From positions 124,001 to 188,000 of the forward strand of contig MU400547.1 in assembly GCA_022578965.1 (NCBI GenBank): a DNA stretch of 64,000 nucleotides. The letters run 5' to 3'. The position numbers and the translations under genes were made by a program. The DNA comes from Xylaria sp. FL1777 (Eukaryota; Ascomycota; Sordariomycetes; Xylariales; Xylariaceae). Of this stretch, positions 40,655 through 53,043 are shown piece after piece. Position 1 is the first letter of the stretch. Each line of letters begins with the position of its first letter. The notes beneath the pieces were generated by a model. The model did not search any database. It was given only the letters and a program-made list of their open reading frames with translations, and was not told the DNA's origin.

Positions 40655-43443
40655 TTCCTTACACATTCAGGTCTCCCATTTGCAAACTAGATCTGTCATC
40701 CTATTTGCAACAACATACACAGTATCTATACTTTCCCTTGGTGGTAGAGAGTAGAGCTAGCACATCATCCAACTAGTTACGGCCAGGGACAGGGCTTCGA
40801 CCCTGGCAATGATGGATACATGCAGATCCCCGTCGGGACAAGCCTAACGACATTACCGTTTCAACCAGGAATGATTCAAGTTGAGTAGTGTGGAATAGAA
40901 ATTCCTGTTCATCAAGCCACCATTATGCAGAATCTCAGGCCATCTTGACATGTATGTCTGAAGAGTCAGCTGAAATCATGATACTGTGAAGGTATCTATC
41001 TCGACTAGATCGAGGAAAGTCGAGCCGATTGAGGATTTATGAGATGCAGCAAGTTTATAATGTGTTACTTGAGGATACAAAAACGAGTAAGTGGGTTCAC
41101 GTCGATACATTGGTCTCTCCTACTGCACTTTAATTTTGAAAATAAACGACGCAAAAATCGGCAGGACTTATATGAAGTCCTACGCCCAGCAAACAGACTA
41201 TGCAAGTGTCCAAAGCAAGGATATGAGAGGTCGCAAATTTAAGTTCAATCTCGGATACTAACAAGTTCCTGTTTGTGCAAACGATTCCGTGGACTTTAAG
41301 TTAGTACCTGGATTACCCAGTCCGGGTTTTAGATTTGATGTAACTGTCCGTGACATAGTCCGGACATACTGGAAGAGGCTAATAGAGAAAGGCATATATG
41401 AACAACTTAGAAGCCCGAGACTTGAATGATATATAATACCAACCATGCTATAAATGTACTTAAACTAATCTTCTCCATGTATGTGGATAGATTCCGCAGG
41501 GGAGGGAATATAGATATTACAGTGTCTCGAAGCTAGATCTATGAAGATGTACCTGCAGATAATCAGTCAACGTATGTGGTCAGCCGAGGTTGTACAGCAT
41601 TGTACGAAGTAAATCATACGAAGTCGGCCAAACCAATTTCAAAGTGCATCCTAGAGGCACGGATTGCTGATGACAAGTTAAGGCGAAGAACTACTAGGTT
41701 TCACCGATCCAGATGCGCCGTTATGATAATAGAGATCTTACAGCAGCCTCGCGAGCTGACTGATACGCGGGAAGTATATTAGTCGAAAACTACAATTAAA
41801 TCTACTTCGATGCATAGTCCTCCTGTGGCTAGCAACATATTGTGCCTGTTACCAAACAAACTAACCTGCCGCTGAGCACACGTGGGAATGCACGACTGAT
41901 TGCTTAGCGGGTCGGGACGGAATATTTGAAGCCGTCACGTTAGCAACATATGATGTGCATCTAATTTACTAGGGCTTGATCCGATTGGTAAGCGGCACGG
42001 AAGTCTTTGATGTTCCTGACCCATACATCACTTCATATGTTGGACAAGACATTCTGTCAAGTAAGAATCGCTAATGCACTCCCGGCGCAGAATTCCAGGG
42101 AATCAGAACCTGCATCACGTAGACACAAGCAATAAGGCGGAAAAATCAAAATGAAACAATACCGTAAATAAAACTTCCCGTTGGCCATAAGCTAATAGCT
42201 GAAATCGTTTCCCGTGGCACTGTAATACCAGCTTCCGGTCATACCAGCCAGTGGACCAAAGGACGTCGGAGATCGTTACTATCTGGAGATGAATGAGATC
42301 AATATGATGCTGACGAGCATTAACAATACTTCCGAAGTCATCCGAGTTGAGAGACAAGGAAATTTAGACACATAGAAGATGTTTGGTATTCAGCCAACGG
42401 ACATATTCATAGTGAAGTTATGACATATCATCTTAATGAGCGATCTACCGATACTAGAACTTCCGAAACAGTCTTCGGCTTTCAGTAAAGTTGGCCTCTC
42501 GTCGAATTATTTCGGAAAAAGAGGTTTTGATACGAATCCGTCATTGAACACATGATACTTACAGGAGTACCGGTAGTCGAAGATCCTAATCTGATTCACT
42601 CGTATGAGTGAGATGTCAAGTATGCATAGAGCATATAGCCCCATTGAAAGAGTACTAGGGATCGGCGAGTTTGGGGTGAGGGTCTGGATATTGGAGCCGG
42701 TCGGTATGATAAGACCAGCCTAGAATAAGACGCAGTGTCTACAAGAGCGAAACCGAAAGAGCGCGTGTATTTCGTATGATCAGATCTATAGACAGACGAG
42801 TCCTAAAGCTCGATAGCTTTTATATCTGGTTGGCTAATCCCTCGCTGACCCCTTTTTGTCTAATTTATACGCGGGCGCATTATGTATTAGCGTGATTTCG
42901 AATTGGAAGAAAACAAAAACAAAAAATTATTATAAGACAGATTATTCAATGAAATTTGGCCTCGTCTCTGCGTATTGAGATTATATTCGATCAATCCTCT
43001 CAATCCAGGACATTGGAGGTAAGGGAGCGTCTCTTGCTATCATGGTACCCACCACAAAAGAAACGAAATGTATCAGTGTTGATCGCAGTATGAAGCTCAA
43101 CTTCCAATAGTTGTATTGGACATCGGTATTTTTCAATTTCAATTCGCAGTCCTGCGTGCCAGGACTGATACTACCGGAGGCGTAATTATCTATGATGAAA
43201 CCTTTGAATTGAGAAAACATTCTTTTTCTTATCACTATCGAGGCACTATTGAGGCTTCCAATCTCAGGTGGGCGCGGAGGATTGACGAGCCAGAGACAAG
43301 ACATTCTCAAGAGAGCCATCGGTCATTCGATCGGCATGCCACAAGTCTGAAGGGGTAAGGAAGAAGCCACACTGGAAGGGCGAGGCCACGATGTTCAACA
43401 CACTCTCACTTCTAAGGGGAGAAAAATACCAGCCCTTGATGAA

Positions 43444-43450
43444 TATATAA
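43444..43450 (+). promoter_or_regulatory. TATA box of the hydrophobin gene
   Basis: TATATAA is followed by a CACC- and CT-rich leader of roughly 150 bases leading to the ATG at 43633. That leader is typical of highly expressed hydrophobin genes. Confidence 0.5.
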
Positions 43451-43632
43451 GATCAGCCAGCAACCACCCATCCTTCGATCTTTCTTCTCACCACCATCCA
43501 CACTCACTCACTTACCAAGCATCACTATCCAGAGCACTTTCTGACTCAATTACAACTCTCATTTACTCTCAGAGTCTTCGCCTTCACAGCCTTTTAATTA
43601 CTTTTCCATCCAGCTCCAACAAAACCATCAAG

Positions 43633-44171
43633 ATGCGTTTCACTATCGCTACTGTCGTCACCTTCGCTGTCGGTGCCCTGGCCCTTCCTCAGCTTCCTCA
43701 GATCCCCAAGTACCCTTCTCCTGGTGATGTCACTGTTGGCGTAGCTGGTGACACCTGCGGAGAGAACATGGAGCTGAGCTGCTGCAACCACGTCGACCAG
43801 TCTGGTGACTCTGTCATGGAAGCCGAAGGAATCCTCGCCGGTGCCCTTCAAGGCGTTCTCGCCGGTGGCGAAGTCGGTCTATTCTCCGGCTGTGCTAAGC
43901 TGACCCTTACTGCCCGTATGTGCCCCCTACACGAACCTCATACTTTGGACATGATGGTTTGATGCTAATATACAATGACAGTCATTGGTGTGGATGACCT
44001 CCTCAACTCCCAATGCAAGCAGAACGCTGCCTGCTGCCAACACTCCGGTACCACCCAGGTGAGTGACACCAATGATTCCTCATATGAATGCGAATCCATT
44101 ACTAACACATTTAACAGGAGGGTCTTGTCAACGTTGGCCTCCCCTGCGTCGCTCTCAGCAGCCTGATCTAA
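43633..44171 (+). CDS. class I hydrophobin
   Basis: Exons are 43633-43915, 43982-44058 and 44118-44171. The introns of 66 and 59 bp have GTATGT and GTGAGT donors, giving 137 residues. The signal peptide is MRFTIATVVTFAVGALA. All eight cysteines are present in the order C, CC, C, C, CC, C. The spacings are 7, 0, 35, 18, 5, 0 and 16 residues. This fits the class I pattern, with its long and variable C3-C4 and C7-C8 loops, and not the tight class II pattern. Hydrophobins are secreted amphipathic proteins that coat spores and aerial hyphae and self-assemble at air-water interfaces. The unspliced frame would lose the last four cysteines. The codon choice is C-ending biased, unlike the flanking DNA, which suggests strong expression. 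Confidence 0.95.
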
Positions 44172-45965
44172 TGCAAGCCTCGCCTTTTCCTACGAGCTGC
44201 ATATATAGCCGGTCAATATTTTGGTCATTTGCAACATATCATTCTGGTTGGGGATATGTGAAGGTGTAATTGTTTTCCAGAAGTGCGGGGGTGGTGCTTG
44301 GTTTCTAGAGATGGCATAAAGTATGATTAGTATGACAATTCCAACTTCAGTCGCTCGTTTACACATAAAGTTTTCTCAACTAAGTGCCCTTTTGTGTTCC
44401 TCTGTGTCACCATCTGAAATACGGGCCTCCGTGCTCGGTCCCGGTAATTACAGCTCCCATATATTACATGCTCATCAGAATTCACACTCGATGACTGTTA
44501 TGTTTTAGGAGACAATGCAAGTAGATGAAAAGTACCTAGTCGATGGGACATTCCACGAGAACAAAAATATAATAAAAATCCCATCACATCCAGAAGTGAA
44601 ACCACAAGCACTTTGTAAAGCAAGTGAACTAATACGCGCATTAATACGCGGCTACCACCTTAGCCTAATCGTTGGAAGAGCTTGGCTAATCCCGTTCACT
44701 CCCCTCCTCCTCCCAGTTTTAAAATCCTTCTCTATTCCCATCTCGAATAATATTCATAATGCCGTGTTTCGAGATGCTTATTCAGCCATGTCCCAGAGTA
44801 GCTGGTGTAGTTTCACTAGATGTCGCAACATTCGTCTCAGCCTCTTCACTAGCTCTTCAGCTCAAGCACAAATAGCGCCTGACATGTCTTATTACGCAGA
44901 ATCAAGTGCCTGATATCTTTCAGGGCCCCTGAAAGCCAATGGCTGACAATGAGCTATTGGATCCTGCGAGCTTCCCGTTGATCTACACTTCGCTGCGGGT
45001 GTGCATTGACGAAGATCGCTACGTCGAGCGTCTTTCGGCCCAACTTTCAATGTCGGCAATCGTTGGCAACCGTTATAATCATGAATATCACGGGAATTCG
45101 GGGCACATCGAAGACATGCCGTGTGGTGTCGTGCAACGTGTGTAAAAGTCCATCATTATGCCGACGCTAATCTCCCGGATCGTTACAGAAGCGGATGAGA
45201 TGCGGCGGGCGTTTACTTCCGTCTCCGTAATTGTAGATGCAGCGGTTGCACGCCGGTCATCGCAGTCGTAAAAGAAGATCAGGTAGGAAGGTCTAGGGTC
45301 GAACATATGTCGTAACACGTGTCTGTTGCACTTGTATTGCGAAAGAGAGTTTCATCGGCAAGCATCATCCGTGCGTATGTAGGCCGATTACAATACTGCA
45401 ATCCATCCCACATATCGAAGGGGCATTGTGGCAACTCAATTGCGCGGCATGAAGTGAGTACATGCTGGAGATGCAGACTAGAATTGGTCGCCGACATGGG
45501 GGGCATTGCTTAATGAGCTCAAGGTCGGTGTGGCTTCTGAGATTGATGCTACCACTATTGACAATACATCGTTATTCGGTTTTCTTTATATAGACTGGAC
45601 AGCCAGACCTTGCCTATATTGGGCGGAAGAAAATTGACTATAGCGATTCATAGATTCTGCTTTATTTAGAACATTGAATATCTACGAGTACGAATTTGGA
45701 AAGCGAAAGTTAGAAAAGAAGCAGCTCCATTCGCTCCAACCCTGAAGAGTACAGCACCTAGACTATACTAGTGTGACAGAAGAACAAGTACTATAACCGC
45801 AATAAGATGTCGATTTACCCGTTGAAATCGGAGAAGAAAGGGATAGTGGGAGCTTCGCTACATGGTATCACAGAAGAAAATTGCTAGAAAACGCCCCCTT
45901 ACACCAAGCTGGTCATAAAGTCATGAATCGTACGATCTTTAGACATGAAGGGCACGCCGGGAGCG
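44172..45965. other. intergenic region
   Basis: It contains the 3' flank of the hydrophobin and, past 45700, the 3' flank of the convergent lipase. Open frames at 44515-44913 and 44939-45506 on either strand have no recognisable domain or splice logic. The latter area reads like decayed coding sequence. Confidence 0.4.
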
Positions 45966-47875
45966 TCAATGGCCCTTAGCAGTGACTGCTCCGACGGCAA
46001 GCGCTTCAATTCGTGCCGCGTATAGCTTCATGACATGACAGATAGGGTCACCCCATATAACAGACCGAAGCTTCTCGTCGTTCGCGACCTGCGCTACGAC
46101 CCCCTCAGTCAGGCGCTCCTCAATCGTCTTCGTACGCTTGACCTTGGGCTGTTGGTTACCAGACCTAAGCACCACGATCCTTCCTGCATTGCTTAGTGTG
46201 CTTGGAGGCACCCGCCATATGGGTCCCTGTACCGTCTGACTGTCCAATTTGGCTGATGGTTTTGATTGCAAAGATTGACTGGACTTCGTCGAGGAGTTCG
46301 AAGTCTTGGACGCGGAAGCGGATTTCGATTTCTTTGCTTGTGGCTTGCTGGGCTTCGACGGGGTATTACTTGCAGGTGGCCCCGGTAATCCCGGTTTTAG
46401 AGTTGGAGCTGGAGCGGCGAATAGTTCGAGTAGGCTCTTCACGTACGCCTTGTCTGCTCTCGTCACGGGATCTCCTTCGTTAACGAAACTGTAAAATAGT
46501 GACTTTCTCAGCTCAGGCCTGTGTGGTGTCTGCAAGGGAAACAAGGATACCGGCGGCGAACCGAACGTAACGCAGTGTATTCTCTTAAAACACCCCGTGA
46601 GGAGGTTTAGCTTGGACGAAGACGCCTTGGATGTCGCGAGCATGTGCATATAGAGAAGTGACGCGATAGCTCCGCCGGCTGAATGACCAGTGATGAGGAG
46701 CGAATGAGAACAGCGTCCTGGGTCCTCTTCGAGAATCTGCCGTAAACGGGAAGCTACAGGGGCTATCATCTTCCTAGCGACCGACAAGAAGCCGGCATGG
46801 CAGAAATTTTTTATGTCGTCCAAAAACTCTGTCGGCGCCGTGGGTGCGGTATTCAGGTTAACAGCCCAGTCCATAAAATTGGCAGTTCCTCGTATAGCAA
46901 AAACGATGATGCCCATGTTATCCATAGAAACTGATTTGATGACGTGGCTCTTGGTGCCCGTTCGCCAGTCTGCCTCAACATAAGTATCGCGCTCTGGTCC
47001 TTGAGGTTTCTGGTAGACTCTTTCTGAATACTGTGCGGCTAGGCAGAGAAGAGGATAAATTGCCATGATCCTGTCCTCGTCAGTAAGTTATCGATATTGA
47101 AGCACCATCCAACTCACGGTCGGAAAGTAGGTAAGTCCCAAGGTAATCTCGAATTTGCATAGAGATCTACTTTTGCGAAATAGCCGCCTGCTGTAGACGA
47201 CGCAGCTACCGCGCTGGCTTCAACTTTTGACGGATCTTTACCCTTCTTCTTCTTCCCTAGGCCGCCCTTAGAGAGAGCTGACTGATGCCTGACATCAGTC
47301 GATGGCAACGGTGAGGCATGGATAGATTGCTGATACACAAATAATTCGGTCTCATCTCCTAAAAACTTATCTCGGTCGATCAAAGTCATCACATCGTCGA
47401 ATTTAGACGATATCTGGTCGTATAAAGCGGCGCTTTGATTGATGAGCTGAGTGCCGTATGCATGCCATCTTGGAAGCCCATCATCGACAATCTGGTTCAC
47501 GAGATTTCCTGGGAGGTGGATTAAGTCCGGAGTTGAGCCCACCTTCAGCTTGCTCAAGGCACCGCCTCCGCCACTGGCTGGATACACATTGGAAGAATGA
47601 GGAAGAAGGGGAGGATTTAAGTAATAATGTTGATTCACGATAATGGGAGGGTAATGTCTTGGGTCTTGGCTATGACAAGGAATCTGAGCGTGTGGGCCAA
47701 CCGGTCGGGAATGATTCCAGCCATAGGGCGGAGGCGGCGGAGGTAATAAACCAGCAGTTGGAAAGGGATTTGGATTTGGAGGTAGGTTAGCATGATGACC
47801 AGGCGGTTGTAACTTGGCATTATGTTGAGGGTTTGATGAAGGTTGGGACTGTTTCTTCTTGCTGAAGAGCCCCAT
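45966..47875 (-). CDS. class 3 lipase with disordered N-terminal extension
   Basis: Exons are 47875-47118 and 47070-45966. The 47-bp intron has a GTGAGT donor and a GACAG acceptor, giving 620 residues. Residues 1-110 are Pro/His/Asn-rich with repeated PPPP runs. Residues 130-200 contain a possible helical region, WHAYGTQLINQSAALYDQIS. The Lipase_3 alpha/beta-hydrolase domain begins near 260. It has the oxyanion-strand GIIVFAIRGT, the nucleophile elbow ITGHSAGG with Ser383, Asp453 in VNEGDPVTRAD, and His598 in DPICHVMKL. A Lys/Ser/Pro-rich insertion of roughly 75 residues sits between the Asp and the His. There is no signal peptide, so an intracellular lipase is likely. Alone, the second exon would start at a fortuitous ATG. 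Confidence 0.88.
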
Positions 47876-50314
47876 GGCGAAGAGGCATGAGATCTAATAT
47901 GGAGCTTAAGAGAGAGTGTGGTTGGTTGGGTCTCACGACACCGAATCGCATTTCACCACATTACTGGAGACTGTTGTAAGTTCATTCTAGAATGATAAAC
48001 TGGCCGATCACGACCCATCGCACGGATTTAGAGAGGCCGTGCTAGATGAGCAAGGTACTAAACGGACAAGAAAATCCCCCCAAGTATCGAATAAGCTATC
48101 GAGAGGAATTATGATAGGGATGGTAAATGAATCTGCTGCCTATCCACCAAAGCACTGCCCGCCTCCAGCCCCGTCGGCTTCTTCAGTACTGCCCCTGATT
48201 CACGAGAGGCGTCTTCAGCTCCTATTCGCCATCCACTATAAACTAAGCCCCAGTCTAGTCTTCAGGTGTGCACGGAAATACGGGAAATGCAGAGAATTGA
48301 CGAACCACGAGCTGTCGATATATGGAGCTGCAGCCAAATGCAGGTGACTATCAGAGAAGATTGGCGGCGACGACATCTTACTGGATCGAATGGCTAACGT
48401 AGATGCTTGTGATGGAACTCTATGTCCTTTAGCGGTTACTTGCCTTGCATTTGGGGTCGACCTTTAGCAGGTTATCGTTATGCATTTCGTCCATTTCTTA
48501 GGGATAAGAGAGTGACATCTCTAAATACCTGCCTATGCGTATACATGCATTCCTTATTGGACGAGCATTCCGCCTATCTTCAGCAAATCATGGAATGATA
48601 TATCATTGGAAGGCATCTTATCCCCCGAAAATTCCTAATCATTCATAGAGGATCGAAGCGCTATAAGAGTAAGAAATTGTACATCAAACCCTTGTCGTTC
48701 AGCACTAAATATAGTTGCTAAGCAACCACTTAGTGCAGCGCTTGCGTTTAGACAGGTTGGCGTACTTAGAACATTGATTTTCTTTTCTTTCCTCTCTCTT
48801 TTTTTTTAAAAAAAAAAAGAAGAAGAAGAAAGTCCTTTTCTAATATATGAATGTTCATATCAGTAGAGAGATGTTCATGCGGACGAATCCTACTCGCTAC
48901 CAGGGAGCAAGCAAGCCGTCGTGCTTTTTCAGACATGAGAGAACCCTCTGGAAATCTTCCAGCAGTGTCGGGGCTTTAACTAACTGCTGTGAGGGGATTT
49001 TTTTGGACGAAATCTCACACTCTTAAGCTATTATTAATACAAGAACGCACCTGAGCCTGAAAGCATTCAGCTCAATTGCTGTCATCTTCGACATTTCTTC
49101 ACGATCGGCTTACACGATTAATACCAAGGGGCCACCTTTGAAGCGCAACCGTTTGAGGCCGTATGGTCATACACTGAACCCGGACGTTGTGGTAGTTGGG
49201 ATGGGTTTGATCCCGATACCAACTGGGGAATCTATCGCGGAGTTAAGTACCCTTTTAGAGCCTTAGTAGTGTGCTCCAGGAAAGTTCGACGAGGCAGGAC
49301 TCAGTATTCAGATCCTTAGATTGAAACAGGGCGAATAGTTCACTTTCACTACTGGCTTTTCAGTCCGAGCAGAGGGAGCTATTAAAGGTGCCGTTTCTTT
49401 GGGCACAAATGTGAATGTGAGAGTGGCATAAAATACCGTGAAGAGGAGCTACGGGAATGTACACCGAAATAGATCCTACCGACGACATGTTTTAGCGTCG
49501 CCTCCTCCTCCTTAGCGCCCTTTACTAAGTCTGTCCAAAGCCATTAGATAGCTTTCATTATTTCCAGGTTCGGGGCATACGAGATCATGGTCTCGAGATT
49601 TCAAGAAGGTAAAGTCAATGTCCTTTAATGATGTACAAGTTCATAAACTTGAGGGGCTTCCCTCTGGGTATCGCATAAATGCCTTATGGTAATACGCGAT
49701 TGAATTTTGCGGGGGTAAGTTAACACCACAGTAAATGAACCATCAACCACTTAAACTTCAGCATTTGTACTTGGAATTGAGGCTGAAAATGGTAGAGGAA
49801 CAATTTGCAGGTTGCTATTTTAAGACCAAGAGGGTGAAGACTGAAGTAGGTACTCTTAGCAGTATGGTATCAAAGCTACTACATACATGCGCGTGAGGTT
49901 GCATCCAAACAATCAACCCGGCGGATAGGGCTACTTGGAAAAAACAATACCCCTTTCGACTCCACCACAACATGCTGCTACGTAACAAGTTAACCGTATT
50001 GCAGAATCCATCTATGCTACATCAATCTGAAAGAATAACTCGGAAGAATATTTAGAATTGCTAGCATGGTGTTACGTCTTGAGTAGCATTACGTCGTGCA
50101 GGGGTGCTCAGGGGAGACGTTTGCGCAACTGCCTACTTAAATATGTAGGTTGCTTATGAAGCTTATATTTACCTTTCGAAGCCCATTCAATGAGATGTAC
50201 TCACAATATTCCCAATCGCTGTTCATCGAAGGTGTCAGTTTTAATCGCCTGCCCGAGATTTAATCCGACGCAGCCAATCGCCTCATATCCAATTTTAACA
50301 CTTTTAATTTCGGG
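47876..50314. other. divergent intergenic region, 2.4 kb
   Basis: It carries the promoters of the lipase (minus) and the nine-exon SDR (plus). A T-run/A-run hairpin with a GAA triplet stretch lies at 48800-48832. No gene is recognised. Confidence 0.4.
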
Positions 50315-51601
50315 ATGGAGGCAAGGAAACGATATGTACTAATCACCGGGTAAGATATCTGTGTTGTCGACTTGGCTCGCAATTACTTATTCGATATCAA
50401 CAGGTGTGGCCAGGGAGGAATAGGAGAAGCGCTCGTTAAAGAATACGCCAAACATGGTGTTGAACCTATTGCCACTCTTCTGCCGGGTGAGCCTTACGGC
50501 CATCTCGACCAGGCAGGAATCATGCATTTTCCGCTCGATGTGACGAAGGAGGCGTCGGTGATAGAACTGAAGAAAAGCGTGCATGCGGTCACAAACGGCT
50601 TCCTTGACATACTTATTAACAATGCGTAAGAGATCCTTCTACATTCTTCCCTTAGATGATGTAGCCCGGATGATAAATAATATTGTGATTACTAACGATC
50701 AATGTGTAGCGGAATAGGTAAGTAGTTTGCACTACACTGAAGACTCTGCGACTAATAATACTTCTCAGCATACACAATGACAGCAATTGATACAGACGTA
50801 TCTGCCGTACAGGCCATGTTCAACGTCAATGTGTTTGGGCCAATGCGTATGGTCCACCATTTTCATGATCTTCTCATCGCATCTTCCGGAATGATTGTCA
50901 ATATTGGCTCAATTGGTGGCATCGTACCTTATGTATATGGAGGTAAGCGGGATACTGCCTTCTGAGGTGATAGAGGTTTTTGACGAAATTAATAGCGTCG
51001 TACAACGCTTCCAAAGCAGCCCTTCAGCACTGGTCTAATACTCTTCGTATCGAGATGGCTCCTCTTGAGTAAACATCAATATGTCTAGAATTAGAAAATA
51101 CCGTTTCTGAGATGCTTACGAATGTCTGGCAGTGTTAAAGTTCTGACGGTATCGTATTTAAGTAGCTAACTAACCATTTTGACGGATGCTGATAAATAGT
51201 AACAGATAATCAGCGGTGAGATCGGTACAAACATTCTAAAGAATGACTATCAGCGCGAGCTGCCGGAGGGTACATATTATATGTATTTCAACTTTATTTG
51301 ATTGATTTTCTCAAACAGCCCACTGACTAGAGGATCTGGAAAGGGTCATATTATTCTCCCCTAGCCAACGAATTTAAACAACATGTTCAACGAACTCCTA
51401 GTAAGCCTACCTCCTCACTCACTGCGCATGACTAAGTGACTAATTGCTTTAGACACTACAGACCGCTTCGCGTACGCAAAGAGGGTAGTTCAAAAAAGCC
51501 TGTCTCTACATCCGCCGGCATGGTTTTGGTGCGGCAAAGCCACGTTCATAGTCCGCTTACTTGATACAGTAGGATGGCGGACAATATGGGTAAAGATCTG
51601 A
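50315..51601 (+). CDS. AYR1-like short-chain dehydrogenase/reductase, nine exons
   Basis: Exons are 50315-50349, 50404-50625, 50710-50717, 50769-50942, 50996-51068, 51133-51148, 51206-51269, 51344-51400 and 51453-51601. Phase is kept at all eight junctions and the product is 265 residues. Cofactor loop TGCGQGGIG is at 11-19. NNAG is formed across the 8-nt exon. Asn107, Ser136 (IGSIGG), Tyr149 and Lys153 in SYNASK form the catalytic set. The tail has SYYSPLANEFKQHVQRTP and HPPAWFWCGK. The family (1-acyldihydroxyacetone-phosphate reductase-like SDRs) uses NADPH for lipid or secondary-metabolite ketones. The dense splicing explains why no long open frame exists. It could instead be mistaken for a pseudogene, but every splice restores the family sequence, so I consider it functional. 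Confidence 0.85.
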
Positions 51602-52041
51602 TAAGCATAGCATATTGATCAAAATTGTACTAAAGTCAGTTTAGGACTCTATATTTTCGCGCATGTTTAGTCTCGAGAAAGTTAGAAGGTTCAAGACTCA
51701 GTCAATCGAGACTCGCAACTAGAATCGTTTCGATTTACGAGCTATACACTATTCTAGCCAAAATGAATAGGGAATTCCAGCTGGTGGCAATATTCCGTTC
51801 TTTGATTATCGAAATGCTGCAAGGATCATGTATTATGGGCTTGCTGGGCTACCTAGGTAGAGGCAGGGCACTGCACACAAAATCCTATACTATGGTATCT
51901 CGTAAAATAAATTTGACCTCACGTACTGTTGAACTCGAAATCAATCAAAAATGTGGCATTACTTTTCGGTAATGTAGTAATTTTATTTATTATAGCGTCT
52001 TATTGCATGGCCACGTGAGTTTCGTTCAACAATCGAATTCC
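51602..52041. other. convergent 3' intergenic region
   Basis: This 440 bp between two convergent SDR stops holds both 3' UTRs and no gene. Confidence 0.45.
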
Positions 52042-53043
52042 CTAAAGCGTGACTCCGAGAGAAGTGCCACCATCTACAACTAATGCACTACCTGTGATGT
52101 AGCTCGACCTGGGACTACACAAGAAGATGACGACGTCAGCTACCTCCTCCGGGAACGCCATGCGCCCCATTGGTATAACTGACTCGATTGCCTTCTGTAG
52201 GCCCGGTACGCTCTCCGCAGCATGGCGGACCATTGGGGTGTCTACCCAAGATGGACATAAGCAATTCACCCTGATCGCATGTGCGGCGTTATCAAGTGCT
52301 GGTATATTGTCAGCTAGGAAACTGAAAACAAACACGATTTTGCTTACCGGCATTGCTAGTTATACCCAATACTGCATGCTTCGAGGCCGTGTACTGAACC
52401 ATGTGGGATTGGGATCTGAAAGAAGCGAGGGAGCCCATGTTGACGATAGCCCCTCTCGTGAAGCCACGTCGGCTGGTAGATGAGCTGGAGAGAGGCATAG
52501 GTTCCTGAGCTTTCATCGTCGCAGAAACATAGCGCGTCACTAGGAAGGCACCCATCGCGTTGACGCGCATAAATCGATCAAACTCAATGCAGTCCGCCTC
52601 TGAAATCTCTTTCGCGCTTTGAACTCCAACCTATAATCAATTGTCGTCAGGGACTGCGATTTGTCAATGAACATGAGCACCTATTCCACTCACCCCAGCA
52701 CAATTGACACAGTAGTCAATACGCCCGTAAAAACTAACGGCTTCTTCAATGGCTTTCTTGACAGACTCTTCCGATGTAACATCGACTTTAACTTCTTTTG
52801 CCTTAAAATCAGGCGATATGGCCAAGGCAGGTAGCTCGGTAACAAGACTCTTTGCAAGGTCAAGCTGGATGTCTGCAACCACAACACCTTTGGCGCCCTC
52901 TTTGGCAAAGGAGACTGCGCAAGCATTACCAATTCCACTTGCTAATGCTTATTAGTTAGCCTCTTGAGAATAAAATGTGTATGAGGTAAATGGGCTAAGA
53001 TCGTACCTCCACCAAAGATGAGGGCATTCCCATTCAGAGCCAT
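52042..53043 (-). CDS. classical short-chain dehydrogenase/reductase
   Basis: Exons are 53043-53007, 52941-52694, 52630-52348 and 52298-52042. Introns of 65, 63 and 49 bp have GTACGA, GTGAGT and GTAAGC donors, and the product is 274 residues. The Rossmann motif is GGASGIG (11-17), with an Asp after the second strand (VVVADIQ), which favours NAD(H). NCAG, Asn119, Ser162 in VNMGSLAS, Tyr175 and Lys179 in YTASK complete the catalytic tetrad. The C-terminal block CPSWVDTPM and the terminal VVDGGTSLG are typical of the FabG/classical group. The substrate is unknown. The gene is convergent with the AYR1-like SDR but the two proteins are not close paralogues. Confidence 0.9.

Larger units (their letters stand above)
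40539..43632. other. intergenic region, 3.1 kb
   Basis: It holds the promoter of the Ser/Thr-rich gene (minus strand) and of the hydrophobin (plus strand). The middle contains only short, overlapping frames. A 112-codon minus frame at 42981-43319 has no recognisable domain. I see no RNA gene that I can support. Confidence 0.4.

Noticed and set aside
40790..40825. Possible tRNA T-arm (cagggcttcgaccctgg).
   Set aside because: Only the T-loop-like hairpin is present. No convincing D-arm, anticodon arm or acceptor pairing could be drawn around it.
42981..43319. 112-codon minus-strand frame upstream of the hydrophobin.
   Set aside because: No domain, signal peptide or splice support, and an overlapping frame exists on the other strand.
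44515..44913. 132-codon plus-strand frame downstream of the hydrophobin.
   Set aside because: Composition is unremarkable, there is no recognisable domain and no neighbouring exon. It is probably chance.
49139..49340. Sequence with 5S-like or tRNA-like words (gtagttgggatgggtttgat, cggagttaagtaccc).
   Set aside because: Similarity to 5S rRNA is patchy and out of order, and no consistent secondary structure was found. A covariance-model search would be needed; a score above threshold would revive it.
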